NCBI GenBank assembly: GCA_020639235.1
Contig: JACKHC010000001.1
Span: 2,480,001-2,544,000 of the forward strand
Origin: Phycisphaeraceae bacterium
GTDB taxonomy: Bacteria; Planctomycetota; Phycisphaerae; Phycisphaerales; UBA1924
Length of the DNA: 64,000 bases
Direction: 5' to 3'
Shown: piece by piece, positions 32,091 to 41,191 of the stretch
How positions within the stretch are numbered: the first letter of the stretch is position 1
Layout of the letters: each line of letters begins with the position of its first letter
Translations under genes and position numbers: made by a program
The notes under the pieces: generated by a model
The model's input: only the letters and a program-made list of their open reading frames with translations
Databases searched by the model: none
Told to the model about the DNA's origin: nothing

Positions 32091-34220
32091 TCAACGCCTT
32101 TGGGCGACCTGCGCGGCATCGGATTCAGGGGTTTGATCGGAGCGGGCGGCGCGAGGTGGATTACCGGCCGCCCTGTCGATCATTTCAACGACGGCCGAGG
32201 CGGGGGCGCTATTGGAGAAGACGGGGGTTTGCTCGCTGGGGGCGAGGACGGCCAGGAGGGGGATGCCCGTCTGGCCCCACTCGTCCATCAGGGCCTGGGC
32301 GGGGCGTGACCTGCTGGTGACATCGCCCTCGAAGGTGATGACATCGCCCTTCTTCATGCGCTCGGCGACGGCGGAAGAGTCGAGCACGGCGCTCTTGTAG
32401 GCCTTGCAGTTGATGCACCACTCGGCGGTGAAGTCGATGACGATGACCTTGCCCTGTTTGCGCGCGGTCTCGTAGCGCCCGGGTGTGTATTCGAGCCAGT
32501 AGCCGGGGATGATCTCGTCTTCGCCGAGCCCGGAGGTGACGAGCCAGTTGATGCGCGCTTTGCGGCTCTCGTTGTAGGTGTACCAGACGGCGCCGGTGAT
32601 CATCAGCCCGGCGAGGATGAAACTGAATGCGATTGGGAGCATCGACTTGGAGACCTTCAGCGAGCGCGCGATGAGCCAGACGCACGCCAGAACGGTGAAG
32701 GCGGTGGCGACGATCCACTTGATGTTGGTTGTGATCCAAGGGTGGTCGGCGGCGAGTTGGTAGAAGCCGACGGCGCCGAAGAACCCGGCGGCCGCGATGA
32801 GGAGCAGCCCCATGACCTGCTTGATGAGATCGGAAGCGGGGCCGGCCTTGGGGAGTTTCTTGAGGAGGTTCGGGAAGGCGGAGAGGACGAAGTAGGGCAC
32901 GGCCATGCCGACGCCGATGCCGACGAAGACGGTGATGATCGCGGCGGTGTGCATGGTGGCCATGGGCGCGAGCAGGCCACCGGCGGCGAAGCCGAAGCAC
33001 GGGAGGCCGAGCAGGGCGGTCATGATTCCGAAGAGGAAGGAACCCCAGGGGCGGTTGGGGTCGGGGTTGAGCATGTAGGCGCCCTGTGGGAGTTTGAACT
33101 GGAAGAGCCCCATCGAGCCGAGTGCGAGCATGACGAGCAGGACGCCGATACCGAGGGCGACCCACCAGTTGCCGAAGATGAGGCGTGAGGGGTCGCCGAT
33201 GGTCTCGCGCAGGACGGCGACGGGGATGCCGATGGCGGCCCAGAAGAAGACGACGCCCAGCGCGGTCCAAAGCCCCAGGACGATGGCGCGGCGGCGCGTG
33301 CCGGCGTGCTTGGTGAGCGTGAGAATCTTGATGGGGATGACGGGGAGGACGCAGGGCATGAGGTTGAGCACGAACCCCCCCACTGCCGAGGCGAGGAAGA
33401 GAACGAGCAGCGCGACGATGCCGGAGGTACCGGCGAGGTCGAAGCCGAAGATGCTCGGTGCGATCGGCTGCGAGGACGCCGGGGATGGCGTGTCGGTTGT
33501 CGCGCGCGTCGGGGCGGATGTGTCGTTGTTCGCCGGCGTGTCGGGTGTCGTTGTGGGGTTGTCGGTGTTGATTGCGGGGCCCGCGGCGCGGGGTGTCGGT
33601 TCATAGGTGCCGTAGAGCGCTGAGCGTTCCTTGATGTTGACCTTGATGCGCTCTGTGGCGTCGGTCGGCATGTCGCAGTTGGTGTCGTTGCACGCCTGCC
33701 ACGAGACTTTGAGACTCAGCGTGTGTTCGCCGGCGGGCGCGGAGGGCGCGAGGTCGATGGTCGCGAATGCGACGGCGCGCCCGGAGTAAGTCCGGACCGA
33801 GACGGTCTTGCCGGGGTTCATGACATCGGCGACCTTGCTGTCGTGGAGGTCGGGCCATTGCACAGCGCGGAGCGAGGCCCATTCGGGTGCGTCGATGAGT
33901 TCGATGTTGGTGCGGATGGCGAAGGCGTCGATCTCGGGGGGGAGTTCGCCGTCGCCCTCGGCGGGCCAGGTGTGGTAGCCAGGGGCGTGGTTGAGCGTGA
34001 CGGCGACGACGAGTGAGGCGTCGACGCCGCTCCAGAAGTTGGTGTCGAGCGCCTGCGAGGATGTCGTCACCGTCTGGGCGGTGTTGGCGCCGGGCATCCC
34101 GGCGACGGAAGGCGCACCGGAGAAGTCGGGCGGGGCGGATCGGGCCGGCTGGACGGCGATCGATGCGGCGGCGAGCAGCGCCGTGAGCGCTGTGAGGTGC
34201 TTGAGCGTTGGTCTGGGCAT
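32091..34220 (-). CDS. dsbD: Thiol:disulfide interchange protein DsbD
   Basis: 709 residues. A signal peptide precedes an N-terminal immunoglobulin-like alpha domain with the Cys pair WQACNDTNCDMP (about 170-180). The eight-helix beta domain has LMPCVLPVIPIK and GLPCFGFAAGG, each with a redox Cys. The C-terminal thioredoxin-like gamma domain has the CxxC in AEWCINCKA (about 612). DsbD passes electrons from cytosolic thioredoxin to periplasmic reductants. A Thr/Pro-rich linker of about 60 residues separates the alpha and beta domains. TACACT lies 6 nt before the ATG and there is no ribosome binding site. Confidence 0.93.
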   Translation of the reverse strand: MPRPTLKHLTALTALLAAASIAVQPARSAPPDFSGAPSVAGMPGANTAQTVTTSSQALDTNFWSGVDASLVVAVTLNHAPGYHTWPAEGDGELPPEIDAFAIRTNIELIDAPEWASLRAVQWPDLHDSKVADVMNPGKTVSVRTYSGRAVAFATIDLAPSAPAGEHTLSLKVSWQACNDTNCDMPTDATERIKVNIKERSALYGTYEPTPRAAGPAINTDNPTTTPDTPANNDTSAPTRATTDTPSPASSQPIAPSIFGFDLAGTSGIVALLVLFLASAVGGFVLNLMPCVLPVIPIKILTLTKHAGTRRRAIVLGLWTALGVVFFWAAIGIPVAVLRETIGDPSRLIFGNWWVALGIGVLLVMLALGSMGLFQFKLPQGAYMLNPDPNRPWGSFLFGIMTALLGLPCFGFAAGGLLAPMATMHTAAIITVFVGIGVGMAVPYFVLSAFPNLLKKLPKAGPASDLIKQVMGLLLIAAAGFFGAVGFYQLAADHPWITTNIKWIVATAFTVLACVWLIARSLKVSKSMLPIAFSFILAGLMITGAVWYTYNESRKARINWLVTSGLGEDEIIPGYWLEYTPGRYETARKQGKVIVIDFTAEWCINCKAYKSAVLDSSAVAERMKKGDVITFEGDVTSRSRPAQALMDEWGQTGIPLLAVLAPSEQTPVFSNSAPASAVVEMIDRAAGNPPRAARSDQTPESDAAQVAQRR

Positions 34221-34226
34221 GGCGTG

Positions 34227-34232
34227 AGTGTA
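34227..34232 (-). promoter_or_regulatory. Possible -10 for leaderless dsbD
   Basis: TACACT on the minus strand, 6 nt before the ATG at 34220. Confidence 0.45.
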
Positions 34233-34380
34233 AACCTCCGGGGATGCAGATTGTTCCGACGGGAGGTCGTCTCGTTGCCCGATGGGTCCGGCGGGGCTTC
34301 AAGGGGGCCGCGGCTGAGGGCCGATAGTTGGGGATGAACCGCGGCCCGTCGGCGGCGGGATGGAGGCGTTGTCGCTCGGT

Positions 34381-35394
34381 ATGGACCTTCTCGACCAGAA
34401 TGAAGTGGAAGCCCTGCTGGCGGCGGTCGAGCAGGATCAGGAGGAGGACTCGGGCCCGGTCGACAAGATTTTTTCGCGTCGCATCCGGCGCGGCCAGACT
34501 CCCGAGGTCAAGGAATACGACTTCAAGCGTCCGGAGCGGGTCAGCAAGGACCAGATGCGCTCGATCCAGACGCTTCATGAGACCTTTGCGCGGAGTTTCG
34601 GGGCGTCGCTGTCCGGGTTCCTGCGGACGATTGTCGAGGTCAAGGTGGCGCATGTCGCGCAGATGACCTACTACGAGCTGATCTCGTCGCTCCCGAACCC
34701 CACGAGTTTCAACCTGATCGAGGCGGATGAGTTCGAGGGGCGGCTGTGCCTCGAGATCAGCCCGCTGATCATTTATCCCATCATCGACCGGTTGATGGGC
34801 GGATCGAACCGCGAGTTGTTTGTGCCGCAGCGGCCGCAGACGGTGATCGAGACCCGGCTGATCTCGAAGATCACGGACCGCGCGATGGAGGCGATGCGCG
34901 AGGCGTGGCAGGGCGTGCGGGATATCAAGTTCCGGCTGACCGAGACGGAGTCGAACCCGCAGCTGGTGCAGATCGTGCCGCCGAACGAGGTCGTGGTGGT
35001 GGTCGGCTTTGAACTGAAGCTGGGCAACCGTGCGGGCACGATGAACCTGTGCATCCCGTATGCGGTGATCGAGCCGTTCATGGAGGATCTGGCGTCGCAG
35101 AGCTGGTTCAACAGCACGAAGGTTCGCAAGGCCTCGGAGACGATGGGGCGGCTTTCGAAGCACTTGTCGGGCGCGTGCGTGACCGTGACGGGTCTGCTCG
35201 CCGAGACGACGATCAGCCTGGGCGACCTGATGAGCCTGTCGGTGGGCGACCTGATCGTGACGGAGAAGGAAGCGACCAAGCCGGCACTGGTGTGCGTTGA
35301 GGGGGAGAAGAAGATGTTGGCCGAGATCGGGCGGCACAAGGGGAACCGGGCGCTGAAGATCGTCCGGCCGATCAAGCCCTCGGACCGGGTCTAG
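34381..35394 (+). CDS. fliM: Flagellar motor switch protein FliM
   Basis: 337 residues from ATG 34381, which gives MDLLDQNEVEALLAAVE, the CheY-binding start of FliM; ATG 34360 would add seven residues. The middle domain (SIQTLHETFARSFGASLSGFLR, ISPLIIYPIIDRLMGG) and the C-terminal SpoA domain (LGDLMSLSVGDLIVTEK) are complete. FliM is part of the flagellar C-ring and reverses rotation on CheY-P binding. No other flagellar gene is in the window. Its TAG stop interlocks with the stop of the convergent STAS gene in CTAG. Confidence 0.95.
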   Translation: MDLLDQNEVEALLAAVEQDQEEDSGPVDKIFSRRIRRGQTPEVKEYDFKRPERVSKDQMRSIQTLHETFARSFGASLSGFLRTIVEVKVAHVAQMTYYELISSLPNPTSFNLIEADEFEGRLCLEISPLIIYPIIDRLMGGSNRELFVPQRPQTVIETRLISKITDRAMEAMREAWQGVRDIKFRLTETESNPQLVQIVPPNEVVVVVGFELKLGNRAGTMNLCIPYAVIEPFMEDLASQSWFNSTKVRKASETMGRLSKHLSGACVTVTGLLAETTISLGDLMSLSVGDLIVTEKEATKPALVCVEGEKKMLAEIGRHKGNRALKIVRPIKPSDRV

Positions 35395-35750
35395 CGGGCG
35401 CGGGTCAGCTGCAGGACCGCGTCGTCGACTTCGGCGTCGATCTCGAACTTCTCGGTGAGGCGGAGCATTTCGAGCATCTGCTCGACGTGTTCTTCCATGC
35501 ACGCGAGACGGAGGCCGATCCGGCGGTCGGCGCACATCTCGCGAATCTCGAGGAGGCAGGTGATGCCGACGGAGGTGATGAGGTAGACCTCACCCATGTC
35601 GATGACGAGGCCGCCGTCGTCGCGGTTCGGGAGATGTGTGGCGATCAGGGCGCGGAACTCGTGGACCGTCTCTTCGGTGAGCTGGCGGGGGGCGAGGGCG
35701 ACGGCGATCTGATCGTCCGGCCCGCGGAGTGTGATCTCGCTCTGTGGCAC
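35391..35750 (-). CDS. STAS-domain protein (anti-sigma factor antagonist type)
   Basis: 119 residues from a GTG at 35750. LVIDMGEVYLITSVGITCLLEIREMC (about 47-73) is the STAS pattern around the phosphorylatable Ser of SpoIIAA-type antagonists, with S-V-G in place of the common SSG. In partner-switching systems such proteins bind or release an anti-sigma kinase; that kinase is not in the window. It shares the palindromic stop CTAG with fliM (4-nt convergent overlap). Confidence 0.85.
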   Translation of the reverse strand: MPQSEITLRGPDDQIAVALAPRQLTEETVHEFRALIATHLPNRDDGGLVIDMGEVYLITSVGITCLLEIREMCADRRIGLRLACMEEHVEQMLEMLRLTEKFEIDAEVDDAVLQLTRAR

Positions 35751-35807
35751 GGGCAGAGCATCCCGTGCGGGGGGCGGCGCGTCAATGCAGGGGGGATGGG
35801 GATTGTT

Positions 35808-35836
35808 TGACCCGTGGAGGGATGTTCGGATACCCT
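35808..35836 (+). promoter_or_regulatory. Probable nusA promoter
   Basis: TTGACC (35808-35813) and TACCCT (35831-35836) with a 17-nt spacer. It is the best -35/-10 pair in the window, and would give a leader of about 335 nt before nusA. Confidence 0.55.
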
Positions 35837-35842
35837 ACGGGT

Positions 35843-36119
35843 GTCCAGATCCGATGGGTCTGGGCTCGGAACCTGGTGATCGAAAGGTATTTGTGATGAC
35901 GCTTTTGGTCTGCACCTATGTTGCGTGATCGCGGACGAGTCCGGCGGGGATGTTTCATCCCGGCCTTGTCCGACGCCCTTACCCTGCGGCGTCGGGGCTC
36001 GTCGCGTGCGGCGCGCTCGCGGAGGGCGGCATGAACTGATCATGCCGACAACGCGAGCGGGGCCCAACGCGGCACCGGTGCGGACCACGCGCGTCACGGA
36101 CACGCGTGGTTTTTCTTTT
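35843..36119 (+). ncRNA. Structured nusA leader or small RNA
   Basis: Between the probable promoter and nusA there is no gene in 428 nt but dense potential structure. Hairpin A at 35932-35972 pairs CGGAC/GTCCG outside GGC-GGGATG/CATCCC-GCC. Hairpin B at 35970-35995 pairs CCGACGCC/GGCGTCGG and shares bases with A, so they exclude each other. Hairpin C at 36014-36059 pairs CGCTCGCG/CGCGAGCG outside GGCATGA/TCATGCC. A strong terminator follows 60 nt before the nusA ATG. This could be an attenuator controlling nusA-infB or an independent small RNA. It does not match 6S, SRP, RNase P or tmRNA signatures that I know. Confidence 0.5.
36084..36119 (+). terminator. Intrinsic terminator/attenuator before nusA
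   Basis: 8-bp stem ACCACGCG/CGCGTGGT with an 11-nt loop, followed by TTTTTCTTTT. The upstream neighbour runs on the other strand, so this can only act on RNA started between 35837 and here. Confidence 0.75.
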
Positions 36120-36178
36120 GGGACGCCCGCGCCTCTTGGGGCGCTACGACAACTCGACAACTCGGAGCAGGACAAGCA

Positions 36179-37519
36179 ATGAACACTCAGGAAATGATGC
36201 GCATCATCGACTCGATCGCCCGCGACAGGAACGTCGAGCGCGATGTGCTGATCTCGGACCTCGAACAGGCGATGGTTTCGGCGGCACGGAAGTATTACAA
36301 CTCGCTGGACACGACGGAGTTCGAGTGCGTGATTGATCGCGTCTCGGGCGCGATGTCGCTGACGCGGCACGGCGAGCCGCTGGATATGCCGATCGAGCAG
36401 TTCGGGCGGATCGCGGCGCAGACTTTCAAGCAGGTGATGATTCAGAAGTTCCGCGAGGACGAGCGGGCGAGTCTGTACGACCAGTTCTCCAAGCGCGTGG
36501 GTGAGATCGTCACCTGCACGGTGCAGCGGTACGAGGGCGGGTCGCTCGTTTGCACGATCGATCGGGCCGAGGCGTTCATGCCGCGTTCGGAGCAGATTCC
36601 GGGCGAGCAGTTCCATCCGGGCGACCGTGTGCGGTGCATGATTCTGGATGTCCGCGACGCGGGGAGCCAGGTGAAGATCGTCCTCTCGCGGGCGCATCCG
36701 GACTTCATCCGGCGTCTGTTCGAGGTCGAGGTGCCCGAGGTGTCGGAGCGGATCATCGAGATCAAGGCGATGGCGCGCGAGGCGGGGTACCGCACGAAGG
36801 TTGCGGTGTCGTCGATCGACTCGAAGGTGGACGCGGTCGGCGCGTGCGTCGGCGTTCGCGGCACGCGCATCAAGAACATCGTCGATGAGCTCAACGGTGA
36901 GAAGATCGACATTGTCCGCTGGAACGACTCCTCGCAGATTCTCATCCAGAACTCACTCAAGCCGGCGGAGGTCGTGGAGATCTCGCTGTGCTTCGAGCTG
37001 GGGCGTGCGACGGTTGTCGTGGACGAGACGCAGTTGTCGCTGGCGATCGGCAAGCGCGGGCAGAACGTGCGTCTTGCGGCGCGGCTGACGGGTTGGGACA
37101 TCGACATCCTCACGCCCGAGGAGTTCAACAAGGGTCTGGACACGATGTCCGAGACGCTGCGAGGCGTCGAGGGCGTCGAGGAAGAGAAGTTGGACCGCCT
37201 GGCGGCGCTGGGCATCGTGAGCGTGTTCGACGTCGAGGAGGTGGGTTCGGAGGTTCTGATGGAGGAACTCGAACTCACCGAGGAGGTCGCGATCGCGATG
37301 GTGAACGCGGCGTCCGAGCGGGCGCGGGTGGTGGCGGAGCAGCAGGCCAAGGAGAAGGAAGAGGCCGAGGCACGCCGCATGGAAGAGGAAGAGGCCGCGC
37401 GTCGTCTTTTGTCGGGTGATGGTCCGGCTGTTGAGGTGGATGAGTCCGCCGAGGCGGCGGCGGACGCGATTCTCTCGATGGGATCGGGTGAGTCGTCGGA
37501 GTCGGGATCGGGCGAGTGA
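36179..37519 (+). CDS. nusA: Transcription termination/antitermination factor NusA
   Basis: 446 residues. An N-terminal RNA-polymerase-binding domain (about 1-125), an S1 domain (GEIVTCTVQRYEGGSLVCTI) and two KH domains follow, with GACVGVRGTRIKNIVDEL and LAIGKRGQNVRLAARL as GxxG loops. One C-terminal helical acidic repeat (VEEEKLDRLAALGIVSVFDV) and a Glu-rich tail close the protein. NusA modulates pausing and termination. GGAG lies about 11 nt before the ATG. rimP, usually just upstream, is missing; instead a structured leader precedes the gene. infB follows after 74 nt. Confidence 0.96.
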   Translation: MNTQEMMRIIDSIARDRNVERDVLISDLEQAMVSAARKYYNSLDTTEFECVIDRVSGAMSLTRHGEPLDMPIEQFGRIAAQTFKQVMIQKFREDERASLYDQFSKRVGEIVTCTVQRYEGGSLVCTIDRAEAFMPRSEQIPGEQFHPGDRVRCMILDVRDAGSQVKIVLSRAHPDFIRRLFEVEVPEVSERIIEIKAMAREAGYRTKVAVSSIDSKVDAVGACVGVRGTRIKNIVDELNGEKIDIVRWNDSSQILIQNSLKPAEVVEISLCFELGRATVVVDETQLSLAIGKRGQNVRLAARLTGWDIDILTPEEFNKGLDTMSETLRGVEGVEEEKLDRLAALGIVSVFDVEEVGSEVLMEELELTEEVAIAMVNAASERARVVAEQQAKEKEEAEARRMEEEEAARRLLSGDGPAVEVDESAEAAADAILSMGSGESSESGSGE

Positions 37520-37593
37520 ATGATTGATGGAGCGCGGGTTCGGCTCCGGAGTTGGGTTTGTCTTTCGTGTCGGGGTGATTGAGGAGCGCCGGT

Positions 37594-40395
37594 TTGGCCA
37601 AACGCGTATTCGAGTTAGCGAAGGAACTCTCGGTCAAGTCCAAGGCCATCGTTGATAAGTGCCAGGCCGAGGGCATTCCGAACATCAGCAACCACATGTC
37701 GAGCGTCTCGGCGGGTCTCGAGGCGACGATCGTGGATTGGTTCAGCGCCGACAACTCGGGCGGCGGGACCGCTGTCGAGACCGCGGAGAAGGTTGATCTG
37801 GACCGCGTACGCGTGAAGCGCCGGGCCAAGCCCAAGACGGCGCCGATGCAGGCCGACGAGGGTGATGGTGATGATGACTCGGCCGTGACGGCGACGACCG
37901 TCGAGGCCGCGCCGGAGGTACCCACGCCGACCGTGCCGACACCGGCGCCCGCGGCGCCGCGCACGCCCGCTGTCGAGAGCAAACCCGAGCCGAAGCCGGC
38001 ACCGGCGGAGAAGAAGCCCGAGTCGCCGGAGGCGCCGAAACCGAGCGTGAGCCGGCCGGCGGCGGCGGCCAAGGTCGAAACCGATACGAAGCGGCGTCCG
38101 AGTGAGAAGATCGAGTCGGCGCCGTTGAATGTGCCGACGCGCCCCAAGGTTGTGAAGCCCGTCGGCCCGAAGCTCGAGGTCCAGAAACCGGCGAAGGTGT
38201 CGGGGCCGAAGGTGATTCGCGTCGAGGCGCCCGAAGCGCTGCCAGCGCCGAGAGCGCGTCGCGGCGGCGGCGGCGGCGGGCCCGCCACGATGGAGCCGGG
38301 CGGTCCGATGCCCGTGCCCGGAGGGCGGGGCGTGGGGTTTCCCTCGCGCGGCGGCGAAGGCGAGGACGAGAAGGGCGGACGGCGCAACAAGCGCCGCGGC
38401 GGCGGCGGCGGCGGGACCGGCTCGCGGGATCGCGGTCGGGATAGCCGCAGCGGCGGCGGAAGCGGCGGGGGCGGCGGCGAATGGAGCGAGAAGGACCTTC
38501 TGGAACGCGAGCAGCGTTTGTCGCGTTCGGAGGGCTATCTCCGCCAGCGCCGGCGCGATCAGAAGATCAAAACGCAGCAGACCTCATCGCGTGCCACGAC
38601 GCTCGCCGAGACGGGCGGCACGGCCAAGGTCACCAAGCCGTTTACGATCAAGGATCTGTCCGCCGCGACCGGCGTGAAGAGCGCCGACATCATCAAGAAG
38701 CTGTTCATGAAGGGCATCATGGCGAACATGAACGCGTCGCTCGAAGACGAGATGGCGCAGGAGATCATGCTCGAATACAACATCGAGCTGGAGATCGCGG
38801 AAGCGCACTCGGCGGCCGAGGCGGTGGTGCAGGAGTTCGAGGTCAACCGAGAGCAGGTGGATGTGCAGTCACGGGCGCCGATCGTCACGATTCTGGGCCA
38901 TGTCGACCACGGCAAGACCTCGCTGCTCGACCGGATCCGCAACACGAATGTGGCGGCGGGCGAGGCCGGCGGCATTACGCAGGCGACGAGTTCGTTCCGC
39001 GTGCCGGTGAAGGTCGGCGACGAAGAGAAGTGGATCTGCTTCCTGGACACGCCGGGTCACGAGGCATTCAGCGAGATGCGTTCGCGCGGCGCGCACATGA
39101 CGGACATCGTTGTGCTGGTCGTGGCGGCGACGGACGGCGTGATGCCGCAGACGGTTGAGTCGATCGCGCACGCGAAGGCGGCGGGTGTACCGATTATCGT
39201 GGCGCTCAACAAGATCGATGTGCCGAGCGTGACGAACGAGCAGATTCAGAAGATCTACGGCCAGTTGGCCGAGCACGGATTGAACCCGACGGAATGGGGC
39301 GGGGAGACCGAGGTCATCAAGACCAGCGCGACGAAGGGCACCGGTATTCAGGAACTGCTCGAAACGCTGGACCTTCAGGCGCAGCTTCTGGAACTGACAG
39401 CGGACTTTGAGGGCGCGGCGCGCGGCACGGTTGTCGAGTCGCGGATCGTCGAGGGTCGCGGCCCGGTGGCGAATATCCTCGTGCAGGAGGGCCACCTGGA
39501 GGTCGGTCAGTTCATTGTCGCGGGTCGCGGCTTCGGTCGTGTGCGCGACATTACGGACCCGTTCGGCGAGCGTCTCAAGGAGGCCGGCCCTTCGATGCCG
39601 GTGCAGATCTCGGGTCTGAACGAGGTGCCGGACGCGGGCGACCGGTTCTACATCGTGGACTCGCTCAAGAAGGCGCAAGAGGCCGCGGAGCACCGGAAGG
39701 ATCAGGACCGCCAGCGCGAGTTGGCGCAGCCGAAGGTGACGCTGGACTCGATGTTCGCGCAGATGGACGCCGCGGAGAAGAAGGAACTGCTCATCGTGCT
39801 CAAGGCGGATGTGCAGGGCTCCGTGGACGCGATCAAGAAGTCGGTGGAGGACATCGCGACCGACGAGGTTCGTGTCCGCGTGCTGTACTCTGCGGTGGGC
39901 GGCGTCTCGGAGTCGGACGTGACGCTCGCGGCGGCGTCCGGCGCGGTGATCCTGGGGTTCAATGTCATCCCGACGGGCAAGGCGCGTCAGTTGGCCGAGC
40001 AGAAGGGCGTGGAGATCCGCTCGTACCAGATCATCTACGACATCGTGGACGACATGAAGAAGGCGGCGGAGGGCCTGCTGGAGCCGGAGATGCGTCAGGA
40101 GATCCTGGGGCACGCCGAGGTCCGGCAGGTATTCAAGATCACGCGCGTGGGCGCGATCGCGGGTTGCTATGTGACCGACGGCACGATCGAACGGAACGCG
40201 ATGATTCGCGTGACGCGCGACGGGATCGTCATCGAGAACAACCGCGTGCTCGAGCAGCTCAAGCGTTTCAAGGACGATGTCAAGGAAGTCCGCAACGGCC
40301 AGGAGTGCGGCATGAAGATCGTCGGGTACGACGACATCAAGGACGGCGACATTCTCGAGTGCTACCGCAACGTTGAGGTGAGGCGCTCACTCTGA
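37594..40395 (+). CDS. infB: Translation initiation factor IF-2
   Basis: 933 residues from TTG 37594, chosen because GAGGAG lies 7-8 nt upstream and translation then begins AKRVFELAKELSVKSK, the IF2_N motif. A disordered Pro/Ala/Lys region (about 90-220) and a Gly/Arg-rich region (about 225-305) follow, then a second IF2_N (TIKDLSAATGVKSADIIKKL). The GTPase has GHVDHGKTS (G1), DTPGHEAF (G3) and NKID (G4). The remaining domains II-IV are complete. IF-2 places initiator tRNA on the ribosome; the C-terminal domain contacts fMet. It is central to the nusA-infB-rbfA unit. Confidence 0.97.
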   Translation: MAKRVFELAKELSVKSKAIVDKCQAEGIPNISNHMSSVSAGLEATIVDWFSADNSGGGTAVETAEKVDLDRVRVKRRAKPKTAPMQADEGDGDDDSAVTATTVEAAPEVPTPTVPTPAPAAPRTPAVESKPEPKPAPAEKKPESPEAPKPSVSRPAAAAKVETDTKRRPSEKIESAPLNVPTRPKVVKPVGPKLEVQKPAKVSGPKVIRVEAPEALPAPRARRGGGGGGPATMEPGGPMPVPGGRGVGFPSRGGEGEDEKGGRRNKRRGGGGGGTGSRDRGRDSRSGGGSGGGGGEWSEKDLLEREQRLSRSEGYLRQRRRDQKIKTQQTSSRATTLAETGGTAKVTKPFTIKDLSAATGVKSADIIKKLFMKGIMANMNASLEDEMAQEIMLEYNIELEIAEAHSAAEAVVQEFEVNREQVDVQSRAPIVTILGHVDHGKTSLLDRIRNTNVAAGEAGGITQATSSFRVPVKVGDEEKWICFLDTPGHEAFSEMRSRGAHMTDIVVLVVAATDGVMPQTVESIAHAKAAGVPIIVALNKIDVPSVTNEQIQKIYGQLAEHGLNPTEWGGETEVIKTSATKGTGIQELLETLDLQAQLLELTADFEGAARGTVVESRIVEGRGPVANILVQEGHLEVGQFIVAGRGFGRVRDITDPFGERLKEAGPSMPVQISGLNEVPDAGDRFYIVDSLKKAQEAAEHRKDQDRQRELAQPKVTLDSMFAQMDAAEKKELLIVLKADVQGSVDAIKKSVEDIATDEVRVRVLYSAVGGVSESDVTLAAASGAVILGFNVIPTGKARQLAEQKGVEIRSYQIIYDIVDDMKKAAEGLLEPEMRQEILGHAEVRQVFKITRVGAIAGCYVTDGTIERNAMIRVTRDGIVIENNRVLEQLKRFKDDVKEVRNGQECGMKIVGYDDIKDGDILECYRNVEVRRSL

Positions 40396-40430
40396 TCGGG
40401 ATGGCTCCATGATGGTGTTATGAAGCGGAG

Positions 40431-40787
40431 ATGGTCATCGGCGTGTTGCAGTTCGAGTTGTTCATTCCCGGAAGCCGGTCGCTCAAGGACAAGCGTCGCG
40501 TGGTGAAATCCCTCAAGGACAGGTTGCACCGCGAGCACATGGTCTCGGTCGCAGAGATCGCGGCGCTGGACCACCATCGCGTGGCGCTGATGGGGCTCGT
40601 GGTCGTGTCGAACTCGACGGCGTATGTCAACGCGTTGCTCGACCGCGTGATCGCCAAGATCAACGCGATTCATGATGCCCGGCTCGGGGATGTGCGGCGC
40701 GAGATTCTCGATGCCGATCACCTGCCGACCGAGGACCGCGAGGAACTCTGGACGGAGGCCGAGCGGCGCGACGGGGGTGAGGCATGA
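40431..40787 (+). CDS. DUF503 (YlxP-like) protein
   Basis: 118 residues. MVIGVLQFELFIPGSRSLKDKRRVVKSLKDRL is the signature opening of DUF503, a small alpha/beta protein found in nusA-infB-rbfA operons and linked to ribosome assembly by context. It lies 35 nt after infB and overlaps rbfA by 4 nt (ATGA). Confidence 0.93.
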   Translation: MVIGVLQFELFIPGSRSLKDKRRVVKSLKDRLHREHMVSVAEIAALDHHRVALMGLVVVSNSTAYVNALLDRVIAKINAIHDARLGDVRREILDADHLPTEDREELWTEAERRDGGEA

Positions 40788-41191
40788 GTCTTCACTCGGA
40801 GCGGCTTGCATCGATGATCCACCGCGTGACGCAGCAGGTGCTGGACCGGGAGTTGACCGACCCCCGGCTGGATGCGCGGCTGACGATCACGGGGGTCGAG
40901 GTGCATGCTTCGGGCAACACGGCGGTGATCAGCATCATCGTGAACCCGGACGCCAAGGAGCGGCTGGCCATGAAGGCGATCGAGTCGGCCACGGCGCACA
41001 TCAGGCGGCGCGTTGGCACGCACATGCCGGACACGAGATTGCCGAACTTTCAGTTTCGGGTTGACAAGGGTGCGCGCCGCGAAGCGGCTGCGTTGGACGC
41101 GATCGCGCGGATTGAGGCCGAGCGTCGCGAGTTGGAGCGGGCACAATCCGGCGTCGATGACGCCGGCGCAGATACGGAGCCGACGAGTTGA
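40784..41191 (+). CDS. rbfA: Ribosome-binding factor A
   Basis: 135 residues. The KH-like fold of RbfA is recognised by RLASMIHRVTQQVLDREL, LTITGVEVHASGNTAVISI and IRRRVGTHMPDTRLPNFQFRVDKG. RbfA helps mature the 16S rRNA 5' end and is needed in the cold. A polar tail of about 25 residues follows. The stop overlaps the next start (TTGA), so the HhH gene is coupled to it; truB, the usual next gene, is absent. Confidence 0.95.
   Translation: MSLHSERLASMIHRVTQQVLDRELTDPRLDARLTITGVEVHASGNTAVISIIVNPDAKERLAMKAIESATAHIRRRVGTHMPDTRLPNFQFRVDKGARREAAALDAIARIEAERRELERAQSGVDDAGADTEPTS

Noticed and set aside
33601..35535. 644-codon minus-strand frame across dsbD and fliM
   Set aside because: Overlaps two well-supported genes in other frames and has Arg/His-rich, non-protein-like composition.
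35843..36119. Known RNA (6S, SRP, RNase P, tmRNA) in the nusA leader
   Set aside because: None of their conserved sequence blocks was found; left as an unknown structured RNA.
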